From Gordonia amicalis NBRC 100051 = JCM 11271 (GTDB taxonomy: Bacteria; Actinomycetota; Actinomycetes; Mycobacteriales; Mycobacteriaceae), in contig NZ_BANS01000009.1 in NCBI RefSeq assembly GCF_000332995.1, positions 55,264-119,263 on the forward strand: DNA of 64,000 bases, given 5' to 3'. The position numbers and the translations under genes are program-made. Shown in pieces: positions 1-11,286 of the stretch. How positions within the stretch are numbered: position 1 is the stretch's first letter; each line of letters opens with the position of its first letter. The notes below the pieces were generated by a model. That model was given only the letters and a program-made list of their open reading frames with translations, did no database searches and was not told where the DNA came from.

Positions 1-606
<606 letters not shown>

Positions 607-692
607 TCCTCACCAACCCGGGCCGGCCGCCGGTTCGTTCGCTACGACCGGCGGCCCGACCCACTGACAACAGAGCTCTGGAAAGGTAACAA

Positions 693-4649
<3,957 letters not shown>

Positions 4650-4663
4650 GCCGTACTGAGCTG

Positions 4664-4698
4664 AAAAGCCCTCGCACTCGTTGAGTGCGAGGGCTTTT
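4664..4698 (+). terminator. Intrinsic terminator after rpoC
   Basis: A perfect 16-bp inverted repeat (4664-4679 with 4683-4698) encloses a 3-nt loop and begins 15 bp after the rpoC stop codon. The stem starts with AAAA and ends with TTTT, so the 3' side finishes in a short U run. The A tract on the other side could also serve the convergent hydrolase gene ending at 4715, making it bidirectional. Confidence 0.9.
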
Positions 4699-4714
4699 CG
4701 CTTGTCTTCGAGCC

Positions 4715-5713
4715 TCAGCGCACGGGGAGTGTGGTGACGGTGCGTGTCGCGAGCAACAGGTCGTAGTAATCGCCACCCGGATAGTAGGTCGCGGTCACCG
4801 AGTCGGTGACCATGTCCGACGACCATCCGGTGGCCAATGCGCGGATGACCCGACCGTTGCGGGGTCGCGGCGTGCCGACCTCTGACAGTTCGCCGATCAG
4901 GTCGGTGGAGTCGCCCTCGGCGTCGATGTGGATGCCGGTGACCAGCCGCGAGCCGAGAAACTCCTGCCGCGTCGTCCGCTCGAGGACGGCGACCCCGGAC
5001 CCGAAGGAGTTGGACACCGACGGCTGCGATGCGATCACCCGGATGGGGAGCCGGTCGGCGCCGAGAGCCTCTGCGGCAGAGGCGAAGTGACCACCGAAGA
5101 AGGAGTTGACGGGGTCGAACAGCATCAGCCCGGCGAGGCGCCGGAAGGCGACCGGGTCCGCGCGTCGGAGTGCGTCGGCTGCCACGACGACGAATTCGCC
5201 GCCGGCCGAGTGGCCCGCGAAGACCATCCGGTACGGCATCGTCACATCGGGACGGTGGGCGGCTTCTCGTGCTCGGATGAGGCTCGTCGCGAGCGGGCTG
5301 CCGGCTTCCCCGCCCGACCCGAACACCCCGCCGATGGTCCGGGCGAACGCCGCATTGTCGGCGATGTTGAAGGCGACGGCGCACCCGCCGAGGTTGATCG
5401 AGTCCAGCGTCGGGCTCACCACGAGGAAACCGGCGTCGGCGTAGGCGCGAGCCACGGCGTCGAGGTTGGCCGCGGTCCGGGAGAAGCCGTGCTGCAACCA
5501 GACGAGTGCCGTGGGCCGGCCGGGCGGGAAGTACCAGCGGGCGGCGACCCGGATGGGCTTGCCCGCACATTCGGTCGCGACCGAGGACGACGAAACGACC
5601 ACCGGTGGGCGGGCGGCCGGTGCGGCCAGAACCGCCGACGGTGTCACACCGAAGAACAAGGCGATCGCGGCGAGGGTCGCGACCCACGGCCAGCGGAATT
5701 TTCGTCTCGACAT
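4715..5713 (-). CDS. Secreted alpha/beta hydrolase
   Basis: 332-aa exported alpha/beta hydrolase. Residues 1-30 form a signal peptide: an RRKFRWPW basic start, a hydrophobic core and an AVLAAPAA cleavage region. The oxyanion-side strand is LVWLQHGFSR. The nucleophile elbow is GHSAGG, near residue 168. A later DGEST-like acidic segment and a HIDAEGD region may supply the acid and histidine. The substrate cannot be deduced; lipase/esterase of the chlorophyllase or polyester-hydrolase type is plausible. A -10-like TAGACT ends 6 nt before the ATG, so translation may be leaderless. The gene is convergent with rpoC and unrelated to the neighbouring glutaminase. Confidence 0.85.
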   Translation of the reverse strand: MSRRKFRWPWVATLAAIALFFGVTPSAVLAAPAARPPVVVSSSSVATECAGKPIRVAARWYFPPGRPTALVWLQHGFSRTAANLDAVARAYADAGFLVVSPTLDSINLGGCAVAFNIADNAAFARTIGGVFGSGGEAGSPLATSLIRAREAAHRPDVTMPYRMVFAGHSAGGEFVVVAADALRRADPVAFRRLAGLMLFDPVNSFFGGHFASAAEALGADRLPIRVIASQPSVSNSFGSGVAVLERTTRQEFLGSRLVTGIHIDAEGDSTDLIGELSEVGTPRPRNGRVIRALATGWSSDMVTDSVTATYYPGGDYYDLLLATRTVTTLPVR

Positions 5714-5719
5714 CCGCCC

Positions 5720-5725
5720 AGTCTA
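5720..5725 (-). promoter_or_regulatory. Candidate -10 element (TAGACT) of hydrolase, leaderless start
   Basis: TAGACT on the minus strand fits the actinobacterial -10 pattern TANNNT and stands 6 nt from the ATG at 5713. A transcript starting at the ATG would be leaderless. The same bases fall in a hairpin (5711-5719 with 5731-5739, 9-bp stem) that includes the start codon and could instead act as the glutaminase terminator. Confidence 0.4.
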
Positions 5726-5765
5726 GGGTCGGGCGGATGCCGGGAACGGGGTTCTCCGGGGAGTT

Positions 5766-6992
5766 TCAGGCGCGGGGCCGGTCGGTGTCCCGGTCGTCGG
5801 GGCCGGATTCCATGAGCTCGTTCGGGTCCTCGATGTGGACGTCGTGGTCGTCGCCGAGGCGCCGGGCCACCTCGCGCAGCAGTCCCCGTGCGGCGTCGTC
5901 CATCACGCGGACATGGGTGAGGTCGAGGATCACCTCGTCGGTCGAAAAACCCTCGCACGCACGGCTTGCGACGATCTCCGCGCCTGCGAAGCGGACGTCG
6001 CCCTGGAGTTCGACGACGGTCGCACCGTCGCGTTCGTGTACCGACCGAAGCGCGGGCATGCCCGACGGTGCCACGTGCATCATGTGCAATTCCATGTCGC
6101 GGGAAAGTCTTTCGAAGACGGCGACGCCACGCACGCTGTTGCCCTGCTCGTCGAGCCGCGGCGACCACACCGCAACCCCGACCTGGCCCGGCAGTACACC
6201 CAGGATCGCCCCGCTCACACCGCTTTTCGCGGGTATCCCGACCGTCGCCATCCAGCTGCCGCTGCCGTCGTACATGCCGCAGGTGGCCATCACCGACAGC
6301 AGGTGCCGGGTGATCCAGCCGTCGAGGAGGCGTTCGTCGTCGCTGGTCGACAGTCCGCCGTTGGCGAGGACCGATCCCATGACGGCGAGATCGCGGCAGC
6401 TGACCTTGATCGCGCACTGTGCGGCGTAGCCGTCGACGACCTCGTCGGGTTCGTAGTCGAGCTTGCCCGCGGAACGCAGCAGATACGCCAGTGCTGTGTT
6501 GTGGTCGTCGGAGGCGAGTTCGGCGGAGTGAACCTCCCTGTCCACGGACAGTTCTCGCCCGGCGAGCGTGCCCATCAGGTCGACGATGCGATCGACCCGT
6601 TCGGTGGCGCCGTCGCCGTCGAGCATCCCGTGAACGGCGATGGCACCGGCGTTGATGAGGGCGTTGCGGGGTCGTCCGGTCTCGGCTTCGAGCGAGATCT
6701 CGTTGAAGGCGTCGCCGGACGGTTCGGTGTCGACGCGGTCGAGGACGCCGTCGAGCCCCCGGTCCCGCAGCGCTAGTGCGTAAGCGGGCAGTTTCGCGAT
6801 CGACTGCATGGAGAACTCGTGGTCGGCGTCGCCCGCGGTGTAGACGGTTCCGTCGACGGTGGCCAGAGCGATCCCGAAGGACGACGGGTCCGCCCGCTCG
6901 AGTTCGCGGTTTCCGGACATGACGTCCCCGGCGTCGTCATCGCGGCAGTCGCGGAGAACCTCGTGGAGATAGTCGTCGATGGGGGATCGCAT
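5766..6992 (-). CDS. glsA: Glutaminase A with C-terminal STAS domain
   Basis: 408-aa cytoplasmic glutaminase that hydrolyses L-glutamine to glutamate and ammonia through a serine-dependent beta-lactamase-like fold. Residues 1-305 are the glutaminase domain. The nucleophile motif FSMQSIAK (S-x-x-K) is near residue 62. NALINAGAI, the YDGSG loop and GIPAKSGVSG are all present. Residues about 315-400 form a STAS domain (VELQGDVRFAGAE, VILDLTHVRVMDDAAR), as in anti-sigma factor antagonists. STAS fusions occur in a subset of bacterial glutaminases and probably add a regulatory or ligand-sensing module. TACGGT ends 5 nt before the ATG, suggesting a leaderless transcript. Confidence 0.93.
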   Translation of the reverse strand: MRSPIDDYLHEVLRDCRDDDAGDVMSGNRELERADPSSFGIALATVDGTVYTAGDADHEFSMQSIAKLPAYALALRDRGLDGVLDRVDTEPSGDAFNEISLEAETGRPRNALINAGAIAVHGMLDGDGATERVDRIVDLMGTLAGRELSVDREVHSAELASDDHNTALAYLLRSAGKLDYEPDEVVDGYAAQCAIKVSCRDLAVMGSVLANGGLSTSDDERLLDGWITRHLLSVMATCGMYDGSGSWMATVGIPAKSGVSGAILGVLPGQVGVAVWSPRLDEQGNSVRGVAVFERLSRDMELHMMHVAPSGMPALRSVHERDGATVVELQGDVRFAGAEIVASRACEGFSTDEVILDLTHVRVMDDAARGLLREVARRLGDDHDVHIEDPNELMESGPDDRDTDRPRA

Positions 6993-6997
6993 ATCCC

Positions 6998-7003
6998 ACC
7001 GTA
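6998..7003 (-). promoter_or_regulatory. Candidate -10 element (TACGGT) of glsA
   Basis: TACGGT on the minus strand matches TANNNT and sits 5 nt upstream of the glsA ATG (6990-6992). No Shine-Dalgarno lies between them, so a leaderless start is the simplest reading. Confidence 0.4.
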
Positions 7004-7028
7004 GCCGCGACCCTCGGTGGTGCTGCGT

Positions 7029-7400
7029 TCAGTTGTCGCGATACGGCAGGTACTGCGCCGACCACTGATTCCCGTCGGGGTCGGTGAAGTACACGAAATG
7101 ACCCCACGGTTGCACGTCGACGTCACTGGCGTCGACGCCGGCGGCGAGCAGCTGTTCGCGGGCGGCGTCGATGTCGGTGACGCAGATGATGATCGGGCCG
7201 GTGGACCCGGGCGCCTTGTCGGTCAGGCCCTTGCCGAAGGCGATCGAGCAGTTCGAACCGGGAGGGGTCATCTGGACGAAGCGGATCTCCTCGCTCACGG
7301 TGTGGTCTTCATCGGGGTTGAATCCGATCGACTCGTAGAACTCCTTGGTGCGGTCGACGTCCGTGACGGGCAGGGTGACGACTTCGAGTGTCCAGTTCAT
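7029..7400 (-). CDS. VOC-family (glyoxalase/bleomycin-resistance-like) protein
   Basis: 123-aa vicinal-oxygen-chelate protein. The start is the ATG at 7400, preceded by AGGAGGAAGC; an upstream in-frame ATG exists but has no ribosome site. It shows the typical VOC pattern: VVTLPVTDVDRTKEFYESIGF at the first beta-alpha unit, GPIIICVTDIDAAREQLLAAG in the second, and the C-terminal YFTDPDGNQWSAQY where a metal-ligand glutamate is often found (here Q). Its substrate is unknown. Members of this family act as metal-dependent isomerases, dioxygenases or antibiotic-binding proteins. Palindrome copy A and the DUF559 gene lie immediately upstream. Confidence 0.85.
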   Translation of the reverse strand: MNWTLEVVTLPVTDVDRTKEFYESIGFNPDEDHTVSEEIRFVQMTPPGSNCSIAFGKGLTDKAPGSTGPIIICVTDIDAAREQLLAAGVDASDVDVQPWGHFVYFTDPDGNQWSAQYLPYRDN

Positions 7401-7504
7401 GCTTCCTCCTGCTGTCCTGGGTCGTGCGGTCTGAGACAACAATCCCAGGAATCGAGGACGGTTTCGGTCCTCGTTTGTCGTGGTGGGTGAATCGGCCGGA
7501 AAAT

Positions 7505-7561
7505 CGTCCATCTGAGCGCGATCCAAGGGCATATTGCCCCTCGGTGGCGCTCAGATGGACG
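7505..7561. repeat. 57-bp palindrome, copy A
   Basis: Imperfect palindrome centred on 7533. The outer arms are a perfect 15-bp inverted repeat (7505-7519 with 7547-7561, beginning CGTCCATCTGAGCGC). An inner stem (AAGGGCA/TGCCCCT) is on the same dyad around a TAT loop. Weaker pairing extends to about 7498 and 7568 (GGAAA/TTTCC). It has the same length, arm sequence and inner stem as copy B at 8485-8541 (43 of 57 positions identical by hand alignment). The stop codon of the DUF559 gene (7551-7553) lies inside its right arm. Confidence 0.9.
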
Positions 7562-8432
7562 CGTTTCCCCGACGGCGAGGGTCGTTGTCCCGCCTGATGC
7601 GGTGCCGGTCGCTTCGGGTGACGGCCCGAACATCCTCGAGTACCCCGTCCCAGTTGTAGAGAACGTCGTCGTAGGTCAACCGCATCGTCAACCATCGGTC
7701 GATCATCGTCATGCGGTCGCGGCGGCGGTCGTTGCGAAAGGTCTCCACATCCGAGTGGTAGGCCCTGCCGTCGCATTCGATCAGCAGTGCTCCGATGCGG
7801 AGGTCCGCGTGTTCATGTGTGCCGATGCCGGGTTGGACCTCTACCTCGAAACCGGCCGCGATCAGGCGCAACCGGGCGATCGATTCGGTTCCGGATTGGG
7901 AGCGGGCATCGCACCGACCGAACATGGCCATCACCGCCCTGGCCACGCGACCCATCTCGGCCTGGATGTCGGGGATGGTCCAGTCGGTCGAGTTGAGGAC
8001 GGAGTCGACGGTCGCAACCCACTCCTCGGCAGTGAGACATCGTGCCGCGCAACCGAGTGCGAGCGGGATCGAGTCGACCGCGGTGACCACCGGTAGTGGT
8101 TGGCCGTAGCCCTGACACCATCGGAAGGGTCCGCTGGGACGAGGTCTGCCCTTCATGTGCTTACTCAGACGGACATGGGTCTCGGTGTACCCGGGTGGAA
8201 CCCAGATCTCGCTCGATCCGTGCGTCTGGTGAAAGCGCAGCGCGCCGACGCACGACAACGCGCCCCCCGCCGCCACCGCTGCGACCACTCGGGGGTCGGC
8301 GGTCGCTGACCGTACCCACCCGTGAGCCACCGGGATCAGCGTTCCCGATCGTCGAGCGCGCGTGATGTCGTCGGGCGACCAGTCCATCGTCGCCAGTTCC
8401 TTGAGCGTGTACACGCCAGAATCCGAGGTCAT
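7551..8432 (-). CDS. AbiEi-like winged helix plus DUF559 (Vsr/PD-(D/E)XK-like) protein
   Basis: 293 aa. Residues about 8-55 (TLKELATMDWSPDDITRARR, then HGWVR) resemble the N-terminal winged helix of AbiEi-type proteins. Residues about 185-280 match DUF559, a very-short-patch-repair-like nuclease fold, with candidate active-site residues in GTES, ADLRIG and LLIECDGRAYH (D-x7-E-C-D spacing). Such two-domain proteins are common, multicopy and uncharacterised in actinobacteria. Single-strand nicking or repair is possible but unproven. No partner toxin gene is adjacent. The gene is bracketed by two near-identical palindromes, and its last codons and stop are contributed by copy A. No clear ribosome site precedes the ATG at 8432. 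Confidence 0.8.
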   Translation of the reverse strand: MTSDSGVYTLKELATMDWSPDDITRARRSGTLIPVAHGWVRSATADPRVVAAVAAGGALSCVGALRFHQTHGSSEIWVPPGYTETHVRLSKHMKGRPRPSGPFRWCQGYGQPLPVVTAVDSIPLALGCAARCLTAEEWVATVDSVLNSTDWTIPDIQAEMGRVARAVMAMFGRCDARSQSGTESIARLRLIAAGFEVEVQPGIGTHEHADLRIGALLIECDGRAYHSDVETFRNDRRRDRMTMIDRWLTMRLTYDDVLYNWDGVLEDVRAVTRSDRHRIRRDNDPRRRGNASI

Positions 8433-8484
8433 GACGACTTGGACGCATGCGGAGGTCGATCGGTTTCCGGAGTTGGGGAATTCG

Positions 8485-8541
8485 CGTCCATCTGGCGGTC
8501 AGGCAAGGGCAGATTGCCCTTCGAAGTGCCTCAGATGGACG
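8485..8541. repeat. 57-bp palindrome, copy B
   Basis: Second copy of the element at 7505-7561, centred on 8513, 53 bp upstream of the DUF559 start codon. The outer arms CGTCCATCTG/CAGATGGACG pair over 10 bp, then the middle is mismatched, then the inner stem AAGGGCA/TGCCCTT pairs perfectly around a GAT loop. An outlying GAA/TTC pair at 8478-8480 and 8546-8548 matches the extended arms of copy A. It lies between the DUF559 gene and the AlbA_2 gene. Confidence 0.9.
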
Positions 8542-8573
8542 AGTTTTCGCGCTACTGGCTCGGCGGAACGGTC

Positions 8574-9515
8574 TCAGACCGACGAGAACCGCACCGCCGC
8601 CCGAACCTGGGCGGCCAGCGCACGACCGGCGCCGAGCGGCCAGCGGTGCATGACGTATTCGGCGGCCTGGTCGACGCTCAGCTGCCGGCTCGAGTTGCCG
8701 GCCCGCACCCAGAACTCGGGTAGCGCGTTGTTCTTCATGCCGCGCAGGTACACCGGCCTCGGCGACGGAGTGCACTCCACCCGGCACACCAGGACCTCGG
8801 TCGGGCTCGCGGAGGTTTCGGCGTCGCCGGCGGGTCGCGCGACCTGCTCGAACGAGATGCCCACCTCCGCGGCGGTGCTCTGACCCAGCGTGGCGGTCAG
8901 CAGGTCCCGCAGAAACAATTCGAACCGGTCGGCGTCGGGGTGGCGGAGCGTCGTGAAGTCGGCGTCGAGGCCCAGGGGAGTGCCGTCGTCGTCGACTCCG
9001 ATCAGCAGGTTCCCGCCGTCGGAGTTGAGGAATGCGGCCACCGTCTTCACGATCACCGTCTCCATCGCGACGTCCCGCTGCTTGGTGTGCAGGTTCACGC
9101 GGGCGGTCGACTTGAACTCGACCCGCTCGGATTCCCCGGATGCGAGCAGTTCGGCGACCGGGATGCCGGTCGGGGTCTGCAGCCGTGCCGCGACCATCGC
9201 GTAGGCGCCGACCGCCACGATCGAACTCGCCAATCCCAGCACGATGGTGACGGGGTGCCACACGTTCATGCGATGGTCGATCGCCCCGGCGATGAACAGT
9301 CCGACGGCCGTACCGAGGATCGACAGCACCATGCAGGTGGTGGTGTTCAGTCGTGCCCGGTGACGCAGCAGCCATTTCGCGACGGAACCGAAGAACCAGG
9401 CCACGATCAGCACCAGCACCAGGGCGGTGGCGGTCGCCCACACCGGGATGGCGAATTCCAGCGATCCGATGCTTCCGCGATCGTTTTCGGCCAGGGGGAT
9501 CAGGTCAGCTCGCAC
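8574..9515 (-). CDS. Membrane-anchored AlbA_2 (Schlafen-like) domain protein
   Basis: 313 aa from the GTG at 9515 (an ATG at 9554 would add 13 residues). TACTGT ends 5 nt before the GTG, which favours a leaderless GTG start. The N-terminal 110 residues contain three hydrophobic helices. Residues about 125-230 form an AlbA_2/Schlafen-type domain (ESERVEFKSTARVN, then AAFLNSDGGNLLIGVDDDG), usually linked to ATP or nucleic-acid binding. The C-terminal MKNNALPEFWVRAGNSSRQL resembles the end of that domain (typically FxRxGxSS). The role is unknown. A defence or transcription-control function is often proposed for AlbA_2 proteins, but nothing here proves it. Confidence 0.75.
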   Translation of the reverse strand: MRADLIPLAENDRGSIGSLEFAIPVWATATALVLVLIVAWFFGSVAKWLLRHRARLNTTTCMVLSILGTAVGLFIAGAIDHRMNVWHPVTIVLGLASSIVAVGAYAMVAARLQTPTGIPVAELLASGESERVEFKSTARVNLHTKQRDVAMETVIVKTVAAFLNSDGGNLLIGVDDDGTPLGLDADFTTLRHPDADRFELFLRDLLTATLGQSTAAEVGISFEQVARPAGDAETSASPTEVLVCRVECTPSPRPVYLRGMKNNALPEFWVRAGNSSRQLSVDQAAEYVMHRWPLGAGRALAAQVRAAVRFSSV

Positions 9516-9520
9516 ACCGG

Positions 9521-9526
9521 ACAGTA
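9521..9526 (-). promoter_or_regulatory. Candidate -10 element (TACTGT) of AlbA_2 gene
   Basis: TACTGT on the minus strand fits TANNNT and ends 5 nt before the GTG at 9513-9515, the same geometry as several other genes in this window. Confidence 0.35.
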
Positions 9527-9569
9527 TGACGAATCGGACATGGGTTCCGGCCACCCGTACTCACAGCGA

Positions 9570-9598
9570 AATCCCGGTCGCGATGTGCGACCGGGATT
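9570..9598 (-). terminator. Hairpin terminator after DxDxDG-repeat gene
   Basis: A perfect 12-bp stem (9570-9581 with 9587-9598) closes a 5-nt loop, 24 bp past the stop of the minus-strand gene ending at 9623. There is no long U tract, as is common for actinobacterial terminators. Confidence 0.6.
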
Positions 9599-9622
9599 CG
9601 GCGTGCGAGTGGACTCGTCAGA

Positions 9623-9949
9623 TCAGACCGCGTCGCCGCCGTCGACGCTGCCGAAGTCGCCTACCTCGACATTGCCCTCGTCGTCGACGGCGGTGTCGAA
9701 GGTGCCGTCGCCATCGGTGTCGGCGACCGCGAGGTCGGTGTAGCCGTCGCCGTCGGTGTCGGCCTCGATGACGTCGATCTCGCCGTCGGAGTCGGTGTCG
9801 TAGGCGATGGAGTCGGCCTGACCGTCACCGTCGGTGTCGAGGACGGCGTCGGTGGTGCCGTCGCCGTCGACGTCGGCCAGTGCGGCGTCGATGGTGCCGT
9901 CGCCGTCGGTGTCGACGAGTACTGCGTCTTCGGGGATCTCGGTGCTCAT
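9623..9949 (-). CDS. Small acidic DxDxDG-repeat (calcium-binding-like) protein
   Basis: 108 aa with a GGAAGGAAA ribosome site before the ATG. From residue 12 to 90 it is almost entirely a repeat with the core DTDGDG, at least seven copies spaced about 11-13 residues apart (DTDGDGTID, DVDGDGTTD, DTDGDGQAD, DTDSDGEID, DTDGDGYTD, DTDGDGTFD). Such motifs bind Ca2+ in thrombospondin type-3 and dockerin-like repeats. There is no signal peptide or membrane segment, so if it is secreted the route is not visible. It could act as a Ca2+ buffer or a surface-associated polymer. It sits downstream of the ECF sigma factor on the same strand but has its own hairpin terminator. Confidence 0.75.
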   Translation of the reverse strand: MSTEIPEDAVLVDTDGDGTIDAALADVDGDGTTDAVLDTDGDGQADSIAYDTDSDGEIDVIEADTDGDGYTDLAVADTDGDGTFDTAVDDEGNVEVGDFGSVDGGDAV

Positions 9950-10075
9950 GGTGTTTCCTTCCAGGGATGGTGTGGGTTGCGGTTTTTCGTGCTCTGGTTA
10001 CTTGGAGATGGACCGGGCGGAGTTTGTTCCCTGGGAGGAGTCGACTTGTCGTCGATCATCCGATCAGATGACCCC

Positions 10076-10615
10076 CTACCGAAGATCCGCGAGCAACTCC
10101 GCGAGGATCGACCGTGCCCGCGAGATCCGGCTGCGTACGGTCTGCAAACCGATGCCCTGGGCCTCGGCGATCTCCGAGTAGCTCAGCTCGCCGTAGACCC
10201 GCAGCACGAACGTGGCGCGGTAGGCGTCCGGGACCTGCGTCAACGCCTCCTGGATACGGTCGGAGACGACGACCTGCTGCGCGACGTCCACCGAACTCAT
10301 CGGGTCGTGGTCGTCGATGTCGTCGGCGTCGGATCGTTTACGGATACGCGCGAGGGCCGCATTCGACCCGATCCGGTACAGCCACGTCGACACCTGCGCG
10401 TCGCCGCGGAAGCCGCCGATCGCGCGCCAGGCGGCGACCAATGCGTCCTGGAGGGCGTCCTCGGCGTCGTGCTGGTTGCCGGTGATGCGTAAACAGATGG
10501 CCCACAGCCGATCCCGGTGCTGCTCGACGAGCGCGGTGAAAGCCTGCTGGTCGCCGGCGCGCGCACGGTCGAGAAGGTCTGTGCCCGACTCGGATTCGTC
10601 GGTCAACGCACACAC
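10076..10615 (-). CDS. ECF-type RNA polymerase sigma factor
   Basis: 179-aa extracytoplasmic-function sigma-70 factor. Region 2 is clear (AFTALVEQHRDRLWAICLRI, then DAEDALQDALVAAWRAIGGFRGDAQVSTWLYRI). Region 4 carries the helix-turn-helix (VLRVYGELSYSEIAEAQGIGLQTVRSRISRAR). The linker is short and there is no extra C-terminal domain. The GTG at 10615 is chosen because the conserved part starts soon after it; a TTG three codons later (TDESESG) is also possible. The longer upstream frame overlaps the acidic protein gene and is not credible. No anti-sigma gene with a recognisable ZAS motif is adjacent, but the acidic protein directly upstream in the same operon could be a partner. Confidence 0.9.
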   Translation of the reverse strand: MCALTDESESGTDLLDRARAGDQQAFTALVEQHRDRLWAICLRITGNQHDAEDALQDALVAAWRAIGGFRGDAQVSTWLYRIGSNAALARIRKRSDADDIDDHDPMSSVDVAQQVVVSDRIQEALTQVPDAYRATFVLRVYGELSYSEIAEAQGIGLQTVRSRISRARSILAELLADLR

Positions 10616-10688
10616 CCGCTCATCGTGGGGCGCAGACCTGTCGATGGCCTGGGACGTTCGGGCAGTGCATGTCCAGAAGTCTCCATCC

Positions 10689-11087
10689 TCAGAAGTCGTC
10701 ACCGAGGGATGAGTCGTCGAAAGTCGTATCCCCGAATGACTCGCCGCCGCCGTCGTCGTCGTTGCTGAAGACGTCCGGGGTGTCGAAGGTGTCCTCGAAG
10801 TCCCCACCGAGATCCCCACCGAGGTCCCCGCCGAGATCGTCGCCGAATCCCGCGAGTTCGGTGTCGTCGGAGAGGGAATCGTCGGATTCCTCGGACAGTG
10901 GGTCCGGGCCGGGCGCGGCGGTGAGGTCCTCGGCCAGTTCGTGCGTCGGGTCGAAGGCGGTCTCGATCGCGGAATCCCAGGTCGCGGCCGGTACGGCCAG
11001 CTCACTCGGCGGATCGCTCTCGCGCAGCCAGGAGTCGAAGTCGTCCCCGTCGAAGGGGTCGTCCCAACCGGTGTTGCTGTCGGTCAT
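10689..11087 (-). CDS. Acidic low-complexity protein upstream of ECF sigma factor
   Basis: 132-aa very acidic protein (rich in D, E, G, S) with no recognised domain. It starts at an ATG preceded by AGGAG. A short tandem GGDLGGD repeat lies near residues 83-96, and there is no signal peptide or membrane span. It is followed after 73 bp by the ECF sigma factor on the same strand and is divergent from the dynamin/Hsp70 operon starting at 11287. Mycobacterial ini loci contain the glycine-rich IniB upstream of IniA/IniC. This protein occupies a comparable place but shows no clear IniB similarity, so its function is unknown. Confidence 0.65.
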   Translation of the reverse strand: MTDSNTGWDDPFDGDDFDSWLRESDPPSELAVPAATWDSAIETAFDPTHELAEDLTAAPGPDPLSEESDDSLSDDTELAGFGDDLGGDLGGDLGGDFEDTFDTPDVFSNDDDGGGESFGDTTFDDSSLGDDF

Positions 11088-11286
11088 CGTCGTCGGCTCC
11101 TGCTCGGATCTGCGACGCGCACGACGCCGGCCCGGATACCGTCATCCGGTCGACTGTCAGGGCGTCGACGGTGGTGGAGAATTCTCGTCACGTGACTAGG
11201 AGTGTCGGCGACGCGGGAATGTTCCCGGTGGCGACGACACGGTGGACTATCACGAGGCAATGTCCGTGAACTGGAGGACCGATCGC
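11088..11286. promoter_or_regulatory. Divergent promoter region
   Basis: 199 bp between the divergent acidic-protein/sigma operon and the dynamin/Hsp70 operon must hold promoters for both directions. A GGAGG at 11273-11277 is the ribosome site of the first dynamin gene. I see no strong inverted repeat or recognised box. Confidence 0.5.

Noticed and set aside
5766..6776. Plus-strand frames opposite the glutaminase gene
   Set aside because: The minus strand encodes a complete glutaminase-STAS protein.
7551..8432. A type IV toxin-antitoxin (AbiE) pair
   Set aside because: Only the winged-helix part resembles AbiEi; no nucleotidyltransferase (AbiEii) gene is adjacent, and the C-terminal half is DUF559.
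7505..8541. The two palindromes as ordinary intrinsic terminators
   Set aside because: Copy B lies upstream of the gene it would follow only if serving the AlbA_2 gene; neither has a U tract, and the shared sequence and exact 57-bp length go beyond what terminators need. A terminator role is still possible in addition.
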